DNA of 64,000 nucleotides, taken from NCBI GenBank assembly GCA_943788505.1, contig CALSQR010000002.1, forward strand, positions 757,213 through 821,212, in the 5' to 3' direction. The notes under the pieces were generated by a model, which was given only the letters and a program-made list of their open reading frames with translations, did no database searches and was not told the origin of the DNA. Of the stretch, positions 10,026 to 18,614 are shown piece after piece. The position numbers were made by a program, and so were the translations under genes. Source of the DNA: an uncultured bacterium (GTDB taxonomy: Bacteria; Bacteroidota; Rhodothermia; Rhodothermales; UBA10348). Position 1 is the stretch's first letter; each line of letters starts with the position of its first letter.

Positions 10026-10763
10026 TCAGTTGGAAGGCGTGTAATCAGGCAATGCCGTTACGGTCATTTCAATCCGCTCAAGTGGCATGTCAGCCAGTCG
10101 AGGATCTCCTTCGCCCGTTGAACGAGGCGTTGGAGCAGTAGCAATCACATCGAGCACGTCAAATCCTTCGACAAGCTCGCCAAAGACACTGTACTGCATA
10201 TCCAGCCATGGTGCACCACCTTTGGTTACATAGATCTCGCGCTGAGCGTCTGTGTAGGAGAAGCCACCGCCAATGGACTGATTGATCTGCATTTCAGCCT
10301 GTGTCAGCATCTCTTCAGGAAGAGGCCGGCCCTGTACAACATAAAACTGGGATCCCGATGAGCGGCGTTCTGGATTGACCTGATCTCCCTGACGAGCCGC
10401 GACGAGGGCACCACGACGATTGATGAGGGAAGGAGTGATCTCGGCTTCCAGCGTGTAGCCAGGGCCACCCATCCCATCATTGTACGGGTCCTCATCCTTC
10501 GAATTTGGATCACCGCCCTGGATCATAAATCCTGAAATGACACGATGAAAGCTGCTACCGTCGAAGAAACCCTCGTTGGTCAGCTTGCGAAAATTATCCC
10601 GGTGTATTGGGGTTTCATCGTACAGTTTGACGATCATCCGACCCGCGGACGTGTCGATTGCAAAGTATGTGCTCATTGATTCCTGTTCGGTGCTCTGTGC
10701 ACACCCTTGCAGGGTGAATGACAGCGCGGCTATAACGGTTAGCGTGGAAAGGAGACGTTTCAT
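10026..10763 (-). CDS. cyclophilin-type peptidylprolyl isomerase lipoprotein
   Basis: The start is set at ATG 10763, giving a lipoprotein signal (MKRLLSTLTV..., lipobox LQGC, Cys 21) rather than the 48-residue upstream extension. The 245-residue protein has the cyclophilin core: FFDGSSFHRVISGFMIQGGDP for the active site and substrate groove, GSQFYV, and a later VFGELVEGFDVLD. It catalyses cis-trans isomerisation of prolyl bonds and should act in the periplasm as a folding factor, attached to a membrane. An insertion around residues 165-195 (PLPEEMLTQAEMQ...) is typical of Bacteroidota members. Confidence 0.92.
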   Translation of the reverse strand: MKRLLSTLTVIAALSFTLQGCAQSTEQESMSTYFAIDTSAGRMIVKLYDETPIHRDNFRKLTNEGFFDGSSFHRVISGFMIQGGDPNSKDEDPYNDGMGGPGYTLEAEITPSLINRRGALVAARQGDQVNPERRSSGSQFYVVQGRPLPEEMLTQAEMQINQSIGGGFSYTDAQREIYVTKGGAPWLDMQYSVFGELVEGFDVLDVIATAPTPRSTGEGDPRLADMPLERIEMTVTALPDYTPSN

Positions 10764-10936
10764 CAGAAGCTTCCGTTGTTTTTCCTGTAAAGTCGGTGCT
10801 AAATGGTCGTGGGCGGAGGCAGTTCCACCTTCAGGTAGCCAATTTACATCATTGACCATCAATTCATGTGATGGGTACAAGTACCAAGGCTTTTCCTGCC
10901 GTATCACACGTTTATTCGATCTGTCGGCGTGCCTTC

Positions 10937-11398
10937 CTATCCATCCATAAAACTGCGGCCTTGCTCGAGACAGATATTGTAGTGATCTCTCATTAGGCGC
11001 ACCGTGTGTGCCGTCAAGTCCCGAATTGCCGAGCCTTTTTCCTGTTGTTTTACCAACGCACCTAATTGATCAATGCTTTCTTCCAAGACATGGGTGGTTT
11101 CCGACAACGCGTACCACCATGATGGCTCTTCCACCGTTGGGACTTTCTGCAGCGAAATACGCTCAGGCAGCACTGCACCGAGTGTTTCTATCATATCTGA
11201 CATTTCCCTGCACATCTGCTCCATCTGGCGTCGCTGCCCTAAAGAGATCGCGGCCGCCAGAGAGCTTTTTTGCGTCGAAAGAACTCGGCGCAAGACGCTT
11301 CCTAACACGGTAGCTACAGAAATAAACCGAGCATCTTTTTTTTCTACAGATGCTACGATCTCAACGATACGTGCCAAGACTTCATTTCGGGCTTCCAT
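10937..11398 (-). CDS. unrecognised helical protein
   Basis: I do not recognise this 153-residue protein. It reads as almost entirely alpha-helical, with no signal peptide, membrane segment or cysteine motif. Patches of charge and a WWYALSETTHVLEESIDQLG segment suggest a helical bundle. Its ATG overlaps the stop of the DUF2520 gene by four bases (ATGA), so it is translationally coupled to it and belongs to the MEMO-DUF2520 operon. Codon use looks like that of its neighbours. No function is proposed. Confidence 0.7.
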   Translation of the reverse strand: MEARNEVLARIVEIVASVEKKDARFISVATVLGSVLRRVLSTQKSSLAAAISLGQRRQMEQMCREMSDMIETLGAVLPERISLQKVPTVEEPSWWYALSETTHVLEESIDQLGALVKQQEKGSAIRDLTAHTVRLMRDHYNICLEQGRSFMDG

Positions 11399-12333
11399 CA
11401 GGATGCCTCCCTGTTCAGAAATTCAGATACCAGATCCAGCAGTTTAACTGCTGAATCTGGTGCGAGGCGTCCAGAGCGCATAGCAAGATGAACTGTTTCC
11501 GTCAGCACGGCACCGTACATGGGCAATAGATGGGAGGCATAATCTGATAATGCTTCTAAATGACGTCGTATTGTTTCCACATCGCCTCGAACGACTGGTC
11601 CCGTCAACGCGGACTCGGGACCCTTTTCCAGCGCATTAAAAACACTTTGACGGGTAAGCGGGCCCAGCGAATCCACAAACGACTGGCGATTTCCAGCCGC
11701 AAGTTCCCATAGATCACCAGCCGTGGAAAGCATGGTGATCGCATGATTTCCGGCCATCACAGCAGCTGCATGATACAAGGCACGTTTTTGAGGGTCTATA
11801 GAAACAGAAACAGCGAGAAGCTCAACGGCAAGATGCTGAGCAGCTCCGAGAGCCCTAGCTGAACCGTCCATTCCGATTGTAATACCTCGAAATGCCGTCT
11901 TGTCTTCAGGCCCAGTAAATGTCTGGAGAGGATGGAATGACCCAGTTTCGACACCTCGCCCAGCGAGCGGTTCGAGCACTCGGTAGTCGTGGATGCCACA
12001 CGTATGCAGCGCAATAACGGGTAAAACGACATCCTGGCGACCAATGATAGACGCAACCTCCGATACTGCCTCATCCGTAACAACAATCAAAAGAAGGTCC
12101 GATGCCGTGGATGCAGCTTGTTCGACACGTCCACTCGTTGAAACCCCCAGAGAGTCGGCCAACATTTGAGCCTTCTCAAGACGCCGCGCAAACACACCTC
12201 GACATGTCATGCCCAAATCGGTAAGGGATCGGACCAACGCCTCAGCTAAGGCGCCGGCTCCAACCACCGAAAAGGAGTCCAGTACAGAGGTTCCTTGCGG
12301 CGGCGGCCCGTTACGTGGGGCGCCTGAACCCAT
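11398..12333 (-). CDS. Rossmann-like and DUF2520 oxidoreductase-like protein
   Basis: The 311-residue protein starts with a dinucleotide-binding fold (SFSVVGAGALAEALVRSL, a glycine-rich GxGxxA-type loop). It continues in the way of the pyrroline-5-carboxylate reductase/6-phosphogluconate dehydrogenase-like superfamily, with a C-terminal DUF2520 helical domain (GITIGMDGSARALGAAQ, then YHAAAVMAGNHAITML). Members are NAD(P)-binding proteins of unproven substrate. The first 16 residues (MGSGAPRNGPPPQ...) are proline-rich and may not all be translated. It starts one base after the stop of the MEMO-family gene and overlaps the next gene, so the three form an operon. Confidence 0.85.
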   Translation of the reverse strand: MGSGAPRNGPPPQGTSVLDSFSVVGAGALAEALVRSLTDLGMTCRGVFARRLEKAQMLADSLGVSTSGRVEQAASTASDLLLIVVTDEAVSEVASIIGRQDVVLPVIALHTCGIHDYRVLEPLAGRGVETGSFHPLQTFTGPEDKTAFRGITIGMDGSARALGAAQHLAVELLAVSVSIDPQKRALYHAAAVMAGNHAITMLSTAGDLWELAAGNRQSFVDSLGPLTRQSVFNALEKGPESALTGPVVRGDVETIRRHLEALSDYASHLLPMYGAVLTETVHLAMRSGRLAPDSAVKLLDLVSEFLNREAS

Positions 12334-12334
12334 G

Positions 12335-13114
12335 TTAGTGGCGCCCCATTAACGCCCCGGCAAATCCGGGGCCATCGGTTGACGGGGCGTCTATTCCACA
12401 CCAGGACACTTGGTTAGCTCGCCGGTGAACAGAGGCCATCATTGCCACTAATAGAGGTCCTTTCCCTTCGATCCGGATGTCAGTTTCCTGATTCAGAAGG
12501 GCCATCATAGCGGGAATGTCCAGATTGGTCAAATGCTGTTGGAATTGGTCCACACCGCGTTCAGTTGCTTCAATTATGTCCATACAGGCAACCACTAGGG
12601 TCGTCTGGTTGGCCATGATCTCACCAACCGCGCTGCCAAGTTCTCGGCAGAACTCAGGTGTTTCGGCTCCCATGACGAGAGGAACAACACTGAAATCACC
12701 CAAAATCTTCTGGAGATAGGGGAGATTGACATCCAGTCCGGCACGGTGGAAATGCCCACGGTCATCCAAAAAGATATCATCATCCTCATCACACAGCTCA
12801 TTACGAACTCCATCATTCACCACCACGTCGCCCAAGGGAGACAGGTAGGAATCGAGTGAGCAAACAGTGATGCGTTTGAACTCCTCTCCCCTGTTCGGGG
12901 CAACGGAGATAACCGTATCGATATTTCCATCTGGAAATGATCGGTATACGTCTGCAGCAAGTGCTGCACCACGCAAGTCATCTGAATGAGGAACCACTGC
13001 AGCCATCACCCGAAAGTCCACCGGAGTAGCGTTAGAGTTGGCTAGGATTCCAGAGATCTGAGCGTCAAGTGGCGCCCGTTGCGTTGCGTAGGTTAACGCA
13101 CTCGTAATTTGCAT
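12335..13114 (-). CDS. MEMO-family protein (AmmeMemoRadiSam system protein B)
   Basis: The 259-residue protein has the MEMO1 pattern: an early VVPHSDDLRGAALAADVYRS (canonical VPHxGxxxSG with changes), then LGDVVVND, HFHRAGLDVNLPYLQ and VPLVMG. The fold is that of class III extradiol dioxygenases. In many microbes MEMO is encoded with an AMMECR1 protein and a radical SAM protein; neither partner is adjacent here. The canonical glycine after VPH is replaced (VPHSDD), so metal binding may differ. It is the first gene of a three-gene operon with the DUF2520 protein and an unrecognised helical protein. Confidence 0.8.
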   Translation of the reverse strand: MQITSALTYATQRAPLDAQISGILANSNATPVDFRVMAAVVPHSDDLRGAALAADVYRSFPDGNIDTVISVAPNRGEEFKRITVCSLDSYLSPLGDVVVNDGVRNELCDEDDDIFLDDRGHFHRAGLDVNLPYLQKILGDFSVVPLVMGAETPEFCRELGSAVGEIMANQTTLVVACMDIIEATERGVDQFQQHLTNLDIPAMMALLNQETDIRIEGKGPLLVAMMASVHRRANQVSWCGIDAPSTDGPGFAGALMGRH

Positions 13115-13261
13115 GTGGCTGTTTAGATACGAAGGCCGCTTTTAACGACGCCGCCAGCTTGATTATGAATGTTTATGAAAAGTAGGGATACTACCCTTGC
13201 GTCACAACCTCATACTGGAGGAACTCAAAAATGCACAATAGCACCGTGGACCCTATTCGTG

Positions 13262-13969
13262 TCAAATCGCTTTGCCCCGTGAAGCTACGTGGGCATTGAA
13301 GTCAGCATCAGGATCTGATTCTCGACGGGCGTAGAATTCCTCAATACCAAAAATGTCCCCGAGGGCACGGCCTTGGCGCAACTGGGAAACGAGATCCGCT
13401 TCTTTCTTCATGGTCTCCTCGGCTTTGACCATGATCGCTGGCAGGTCTGAAGCATCCAAGACGAGGAGGCCGTCATCATCCCCAACAATCCATTGCCCAG
13501 GTCGAACAACCGCTTCACCTAGATCAACTTCGACGGCCAACTCTCCTCTCCCTTTCTGCTCCGGGGATAGTTTCAGCGGGCCAACCGGAACGCGCCCACG
13601 ACTGAAAACTGGTAGTCCGATCCTCCGAATTTCCGCAGTGTCTCGCACAAACCCATCTGCAGCAATCGCTTCGATACCCTTCCGCCGTGCTTCTGATGCT
13701 ATGATATCTCCCGTCAGTCCGGCGGGGCCCCGTACAGCATTACCAATCACGAGAACGGCTCCAACAGGAGCTCTATGTAAAGCCAAAAGAATGGATACAA
13801 GGTCATTGTTAGCCTGCACCGTGAAGGCTGGCCCCGCAACCCTGACTCCTGTTTCAAGGGGCATCACATCTGGCCCCACAACGCCTACGGGGCATCCGAG
13901 CCGATAGGCGGAATCGGCTACAAGAGGTGTGCTGAACGAAGAGTGGAAGGCCGTCCGGAAGGAATCCAT
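13262..13969 (-). CDS. RraA-like protein
   Basis: The 235-residue protein belongs to the RraA/4-hydroxy-4-methyl-2-oxoglutarate aldolase family. It shows the family core GAVLVIGNAVRGPAGLTGDIIASEARRKG shortened around the G-x-x-A-x-x-G-D region, then AADGFVRDTAEI (the conserved G-x-x-R-D metal/substrate site) and VVRPGQWIVGDDDGLLVL. Members are either class II aldolases/oxaloacetate decarboxylases or inhibitors of RNase E. With no pathway genes beside it, an enzymatic role is more likely than RNase control, but the substrate is unknown. It lies 17 bases downstream of the large LVIVD-repeat protein. Confidence 0.88.
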   Translation of the reverse strand: MDSFRTAFHSSFSTPLVADSAYRLGCPVGVVGPDVMPLETGVRVAGPAFTVQANNDLVSILLALHRAPVGAVLVIGNAVRGPAGLTGDIIASEARRKGIEAIAADGFVRDTAEIRRIGLPVFSRGRVPVGPLKLSPEQKGRGELAVEVDLGEAVVRPGQWIVGDDDGLLVLDASDLPAIMVKAEETMKKEADLVSQLRQGRALGDIFGIEEFYARRESDPDADFNAHVASRGKAI

Positions 13970-13986
13970 AAAATGGACCGATTATG

Positions 13987-16365
13987 TCAAATGTCGAGTT
14001 CACGTTTGCGAAGAATAAATAGACCTTCGCGGCGCGAGTTCACGAGAATATTGCCAGACTTGAAATACGGATAGGAACTCCATGTCCCGTCAAACCCTGC
14101 CACATTCAAGTTGTTGGGAGTCGTATCGAAAAACGCGACCTCAACCGGATTTGCTCTATCTCGAATATCCACAATCCGAAGGCCACTCGCATTATTGGTT
14201 TGATACATGAAGTCCCCATCCACGTACAAGTTGTGGTCGGTCGAATTCGAGTCACCAAAATACTCAGCAATCATTTCAGGTTCGTCGAGGTCGGTCAAAT
14301 CCCAGATCATCGTGCGAGTAGCTTCGGCCATTCCGTTTAATTCGTCGGCCTCATCGTTTTGGTAGAAGTACCGGTGGTCATCCGTAAACCAGCCTTGATG
14401 GACATAGGCAGAATTTGGGTAGGTACCTTGGCTGATAGCAATAGGATTGTCTTTATCCGTTACATCAGCAATGGAAATCGCCGTACCATTTGCGCCCACG
14501 CATACTTCTTTGTCGCGATGCTCAACATCTGGACCTGCATAGACCACGCATTGGGCATCGTGAGTAGCACCTGACCCATTGTTGCCGGTTTTTGGATCGT
14601 TAAAACAACCAACAAACTGCGGATTGCGAGGGTCATTGATATCGATCATGTGCAATGCACCGCCACAGGTTTCGCCTCCACTGCTGTTTCCAACCGCATA
14701 GGCATATCCGGTACTCTCATTGATGACCATGTTATGAGAGCTAGCAATGCGCGTGTATAACACGTCTGGTTCATAGACCTGAAACTCACCTGGCCAGTCA
14801 CGAAGATGCCTCATGTCAAATACCTGCATACCATGCTGTCCAGCACCATCGGCAACGATGAAAGCATGGTCCTTGAAAACCTTCATATCCCGGTGAGTGG
14901 ATCCTGGAGAGCCCGGGGTTCGGGGCATTTCACCAAGCACCATTGGCGCCGTAGGATCTGACATATCGATAAATACTGCAGCCTCCATGTGCCCGACAAT
15001 GCCGTATTCCTTACCAGTTTCAGAATCGGTCCATCCCCACACGTCATTCAGGCGCACACCCCGATTCATACGAAGGTCTTTAAGGGAAATGAAGGACACC
15101 ATGTCTACGTTTGAGCAGGAGTAGCCGTTGGCTTGGCCTTCCTCGCAATCGACTTGATTTCCTGTCATACTTGGTAGATCAGCAACCGGCCGATTGTATG
15201 CGGCAATCTTCTCCCAGCTTCCATTGTCAGGTTGCTCGTACACCACCGCCGAACCAAGACCATAATCATGGCCTGGCATTCCAACGGCCCCAACCGTAGC
15301 GCTCAAAGCAACTGATCCGCCAAAGCCTGTACGCCCACCTTCAAGATCATGCGAGAGGCTTCCCAAGGATTTCCAAGAACTTGCGTCGAAGCGATAAACG
15401 ACTCCGTTTGCCCCGTTATCTAATGGAGCGGAAATCCAGACTTCTGAGTCTGAAGCAGCCATCGAGGCGCCAAAGAATGCTCTGGACTCTGCCTGTGGGC
15501 CGCCCAATTCTAACTCCATTTCCCACTCATCACCTTTTTCGCGATAAACCAATACCTGGCCTGTTCCACGATTAGCTCGCTGATTAGCTGCAAGAATTCG
15601 GTCTCTTACAAACAGGATACCTGTTCCTAGTCGTACTTCACCGAGATCTTCAGCTGGTAGAATGACACCAGAGCTCGTCCAATCACTGGCATTGTACAGA
15701 TCAATGCGCCCCTGACTTTCCATGAACCCAGGAGATCCAATAGCAATTTGTGACCCATCAGTGGCAATGGAGCTTCCGAAACGCATGCCTTCACCATCTA
15801 CTAGAGGCGACACAACGGCCATTTCCGCACCGTCCTCGGACAGGGAGAATACATGCACCCTTCCAGCACCAGACATCGCGCCTGGTGCACCGACTAACAC
15901 CCGATCTCCAACAATAGCGAGGGATGATGCAAACTGATCACTCTGTACTACATCTGTGGTCATGCGGCCAGCGTACTCCCACTGACCATCCACATCCCGA
16001 CGATACGCATATACTGCGCCCTGTCCACCTAGTGCGCCCGGGCTGGATACCACAAGCGTGCCTGCATTGTGCGCTGTGAGTTGACCGAACCTGTCCCCAA
16101 TCGCTGCATCAGGTGATGTCAGTGTCTGAATGACGTCCCAGCTACCCCGATCGTTTCTTCGAAGTACATGAATCATACCCGTATTGGAAAAACCTGATGT
16201 TTCCCCGACAAGAAGATCACCCTCCACGGTTAGTAACGAACTCCCATAGGCATCGCGCATTGCGGGCGTCCCATCATCCAAAGAAAGAACGGGTGCAGTC
16301 AGGGCCGAAGATGAGGCGGGAAAGACAAGTAAGAAAACAACGATCAGGAGTGACAATCGGTGCAT
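13987..16365 (-). CDS. choice-of-anchor B family secreted protein (LVIVD repeats)
   Basis: This 792-residue exported protein has a signal peptide (MHRLSLLIVVFLLVFPASS). Residues of about 30-390 are repeated beta-propeller units resembling FG-GAP/integrin-type repeats (GDLLVGE, GTLVVSSPGALGGQGAVYAYRR, GDRVLVGAPGAMSGAGRVHVF). Residues of about 410-790 have LVIVD-type repeats (HMEAAVFIDMSDPTAPMVLGE; GLRIVDIRDRANPVEVAFFDT), the choice-of-anchor B domain. No obvious T9SS sorting tail is present; it ends FILRKRELDI. The family is secreted in marine Bacteroidota, and its ligand is unknown. It is followed 17 bases later by the RraA-like gene, probably in one transcript. Confidence 0.85.
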   Translation of the reverse strand: MHRLSLLIVVFLLVFPASSSALTAPVLSLDDGTPAMRDAYGSSLLTVEGDLLVGETSGFSNTGMIHVLRRNDRGSWDVIQTLTSPDAAIGDRFGQLTAHNAGTLVVSSPGALGGQGAVYAYRRDVDGQWEYAGRMTTDVVQSDQFASSLAIVGDRVLVGAPGAMSGAGRVHVFSLSEDGAEMAVVSPLVDGEGMRFGSSIATDGSQIAIGSPGFMESQGRIDLYNASDWTSSGVILPAEDLGEVRLGTGILFVRDRILAANQRANRGTGQVLVYREKGDEWEMELELGGPQAESRAFFGASMAASDSEVWISAPLDNGANGVVYRFDASSWKSLGSLSHDLEGGRTGFGGSVALSATVGAVGMPGHDYGLGSAVVYEQPDNGSWEKIAAYNRPVADLPSMTGNQVDCEEGQANGYSCSNVDMVSFISLKDLRMNRGVRLNDVWGWTDSETGKEYGIVGHMEAAVFIDMSDPTAPMVLGEMPRTPGSPGSTHRDMKVFKDHAFIVADGAGQHGMQVFDMRHLRDWPGEFQVYEPDVLYTRIASSHNMVINESTGYAYAVGNSSGGETCGGALHMIDINDPRNPQFVGCFNDPKTGNNGSGATHDAQCVVYAGPDVEHRDKEVCVGANGTAISIADVTDKDNPIAISQGTYPNSAYVHQGWFTDDHRYFYQNDEADELNGMAEATRTMIWDLTDLDEPEMIAEYFGDSNSTDHNLYVDGDFMYQTNNASGLRIVDIRDRANPVEVAFFDTTPNNLNVAGFDGTWSSYPYFKSGNILVNSRREGLFILRKRELDI

Positions 16366-16467
16366 GACGTCGGTTCAGGTAGGTGATACTTGTAGCAATT
16401 GACCCAAATGTATTGAATCCGGGGAGACAAGTTTCATCAAAATTGGTCAATCCACGGTGTTGGGGTC

Positions 16468-16941
16468 GTGGGGGATCAACTGTTTCCAGACAGACCGTTC
16501 GATGGGCAATTGCAATCAGCTGTATTCGATGAGCATTTTGCCTCCTGGAAAAACCTGACTAACGCCATCCTTTGGCTTGCTGGTCTCGCATTAATCATTT
16601 CCTGCATGGGTCTTTTTGGCCTTGCTTCGCAGGGAGTCTCAGCAAAAATGAAGGAAATCTGTATACGGAAGGTACTGGGTGCGAACGCCGGTATCGTTGC
16701 CTTTCGGGTCCACCTACGATACCTGGTTCTTATTACCATCGGGGCGGCGATTGCGATGCCGCTGTTCTACTTGGGCTTAACAATACCCATCAAGACGTTT
16801 GATCTGGACTATATAACAGTCGGGCCTGGTGTATTCGTAGTGTCCTATATCCTCGTGATAGCTGTTGCCCTGCTTTCCATCGTCAGACACGCTGTTGTCT
16901 TGGCGCGGGTAAATCCTGCTGTCACATTGAGAGGTGACTAG
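16468..16941 (+). pseudogene. C-terminal remnant of an FtsX/MacB-type ABC permease
   Basis: Only the last 157 residues of a protein that is normally about 800 residues are present. They include the linker LFPDRPF...VFDEHF, three hydrophobic segments, the family signature KEICIRKVLGANAGIV and the usual terminal VNPAVTLRGD. Upstream in the same frame, back to a TGA near 16414, a few codons read WSIHGVGVVGD. This resembles the family's IIGVVKDF motif that normally lies about 80-100 residues earlier, as if an internal deletion joined two parts. Periplasmic domain and first membrane segment are lost, so it cannot be a working exporter subunit. Confidence 0.75.
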
Positions 16942-16963
16942 TCCAACTACACGTCCACGGGCG

Positions 16964-17593
16964 TTAGGGTGCTACGGCCAGACGCATGACGGGTGAAGCC
17001 GTGGAATCGAACGTAGTCCGATGCCAACCTATTGGCTGCATGTCAATGGCTGGAAGCATGCTCTTCGGGCCAACGACTGACCAAGAGGCTTCGCGTGCAT
17101 ACCACTCAAGCGGCAACGTGCGGCCTGCGGCATGACCATTATCAGACGGCAGTTCCATGGAATCGAGATGATCGGCACTAGAATCTGCAGTCGATAGAGG
17201 AATTCCGTTGTAGTCCACTTGAGTCAAGCCTGACATCACACCGAGAATTAGAAGCAGACTAAAGATGGAGGTCATCATCGCTGCCGTGCCTAGTCTAGAT
17301 ACTAGCGTAGCTTCTGATCGGTTTTTGCGATTGAGCTCACAAGCCACGCGATGACGAATCTGTTCTTCGAGCGTCTCTCCACCATGTCGACCACCATATG
17401 AACACAACATACTGCGCGTCCTACATAGGCAACGCGCGTGAGCGGCGAGCCTAGGATTCGCCTCCAGGTATTCCTCGAAGGCTGCGCGCACGGAAGGATC
17501 CATCGTACCGTCGACGTATTCGCAAAGGAATTCGTCGAGTTGTTCGTCTGGCTGTTCCGAATAGTCCGGGTCGTATCCTTCGAGCATAGGCAC
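16964..17593 (-). CDS. putative anti-sigma factor
   Basis: The 209-residue protein has an acidic N-terminus (YDPDYSEQPDEQLDEFLCEYVDG), then a helical stretch ending in H-x2-C-x-C and a further Cys (HARCLCRTRSMLC, about residues 53-65), resembling the zinc-binding anti-sigma fold in altered form. A single membrane segment follows at about 107-128, then about 80 periplasmic residues of no known family. It is encoded just downstream of an ECF sigma factor on the same strand, the standard partner arrangement. The sigma-binding role is inferred from context and from the N-terminal motif. Confidence 0.72.
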   Translation of the reverse strand: MPMLEGYDPDYSEQPDEQLDEFLCEYVDGTMDPSVRAAFEEYLEANPRLAAHARCLCRTRSMLCSYGGRHGGETLEEQIRHRVACELNRKNRSEATLVSRLGTAAMMTSIFSLLLILGVMSGLTQVDYNGIPLSTADSSADHLDSMELPSDNGHAAGRTLPLEWYAREASWSVVGPKSMLPAIDMQPIGWHRTTFDSTASPVMRLAVAP

Positions 17594-17733
17594 CGGTTTG
17601 AGCAGTTGGTTCAGTTTCCCTACACACGTCGGTTTGGAAGGTTCTCAGAGTCCATATTTTTTCATCCACACTGGCAATGAGGCAACTCACTGGTCGTATT
17701 CGGGATGGTAGCGTGTAGGATGATCGCAAAAGA

Positions 17734-17765
17734 ATGGGGCCGGCGGCTTTTGCCGCCGGCCCCAT
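17734..17765 (-). terminator. strong GC-rich hairpin between sigma and anti-sigma genes
   Basis: A perfect inverted repeat (ATGGGGCCGGCGGC / GCCGCCGGCCCCAT) closes on a 4-base loop of TTTT/AAAA. It lies between the ECF sigma stop and the anti-sigma start. On the minus strand only ATTCTTTTG follows, so it may be a partial terminator or an mRNA-stabilising hairpin that sets the sigma to anti-sigma ratio. Confidence 0.6.
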
Positions 17766-17796
17766 CAATGTCGGGTCCGGACATGAACTGATCGAA

Positions 17797-18492
17797 TCAA
17801 TCTGTCTGGGGTGTATAGACTTCCTTAAGAAGCGCCTGGAGCTTTGTTCGGCCGCGGTTGATGCGACTCTTTACTGTCCCCATCGGAAGACCAGTAATGT
17901 CAGCGATTTCCTCATAGGCAAGCTGCTGTACATCTCGTAGGACGACAACTTCTCTGAACTCTTCTGGAATCTGACGCAATGCTTCCTGAATAAAGAAGTC
18001 TTGGATCGTGGATTCCGTGTGCTTGTCAGGGCTGAATGTTTCGTCCGGGATTTCTACTTCATACTCTTCGTCATCACGGTTGACGGACTGAAGGGAGTAG
18101 AGGCGGCGACGCTTACGTTTGCGATACTCGGAACGAGCAAGGTTTCCTGCGATTGTGTACAACCACGTCGAGTATTTGGCAATTCGACGGTAAGAGTGCC
18201 GGTTGCGGTATACACGAAGGAAGGTTTCCTGTAACAGGTCCTCACACTCCTTCATATCACCGAGGAATCGGTAAATGTAGTTTGTCAGCGGATCTTTGTA
18301 GCGGCTGACAAGAATGTCGAAGGCCTCAACCGTTCCCATTTGAAATTGGGACATGAGGTCTTCGTCGCTCATTTGACTGAGCGCTTCGAAATGTCGGTTG
18401 TTCGGGTTCTGGTTGCCCATGAGTCCGAATTCCGACGCTTTCACCGTTAGAGTACGCTTTTTCAGCTTTCCTGCGTTTTCGGTGTTGGTCAT
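17797..18492 (-). CDS. ECF-type RNA polymerase sigma factor
   Basis: Region 2 is seen in DPLTNYIYRFLGDMKECEDLLQE and the DNA-melting part YSTWLYTIAGNLARSEYRKRKRRR. Region 4 has the helix-turn-helix YEEIADITGLPMGTVKSRINRGRTKL. There is no region 1.1 or 3, as expected of ECF factors. The start chosen is ATG 18492; a farther start at 18540 and a nearer ATG at 18420 are possible. The N-terminal extension ahead of region 2 (about 45 residues) is longer than usual. It is paired with the putative anti-sigma gene downstream, and its upstream region carries a palindrome and direct repeats. Confidence 0.88.
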   Translation of the reverse strand: MTNTENAGKLKKRTLTVKASEFGLMGNQNPNNRHFEALSQMSDEDLMSQFQMGTVEAFDILVSRYKDPLTNYIYRFLGDMKECEDLLQETFLRVYRNRHSYRRIAKYSTWLYTIAGNLARSEYRKRKRRRLYSLQSVNRDDEEYEVEIPDETFSPDKHTESTIQDFFIQEALRQIPEEFREVVVLRDVQQLAYEEIADITGLPMGTVKSRINRGRTKLQALLKEVYTPQTD

Positions 18493-18508
18493 ATTCTTCA
18501 GGTAATCA

Positions 18509-18526
18509 ACGTGGTAAACACCACGT
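18509..18526 (-). promoter_or_regulatory. perfect palindrome upstream of the ECF sigma gene
   Basis: ACGTGGT and ACCACGT form a 7-base perfect inverted repeat with a 4-base spacer, ending 16 bases before the start codon at 18492. It could be an operator or a leader hairpin covering the translation start. If the start were 18540 it would instead be coding. Confidence 0.4.
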
Positions 18527-18553
18527 ATAGTATGTAGCACTGACAGATTGTCT

Positions 18554-18582
18554 GTTACAGGATAGTGTCAACGAGTGTCAAC
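18554..18582 (-). promoter_or_regulatory. possible promoter with tandem repeats for the ECF sigma gene
   Basis: On the minus strand GTTGACACT occurs twice with exactly 10-base spacing (18574-18582 and 18564-18572). The first copy supplies TTGACA, followed after 16 bases by TGTAAC as a weak -10. One-turn spacing of the repeats also fits an activator or repressor site. Confidence 0.35.
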
Positions 18583-18614
18583 CCGATGACATAGGTCCTG
18601 CTTCCTGTAGCCAT

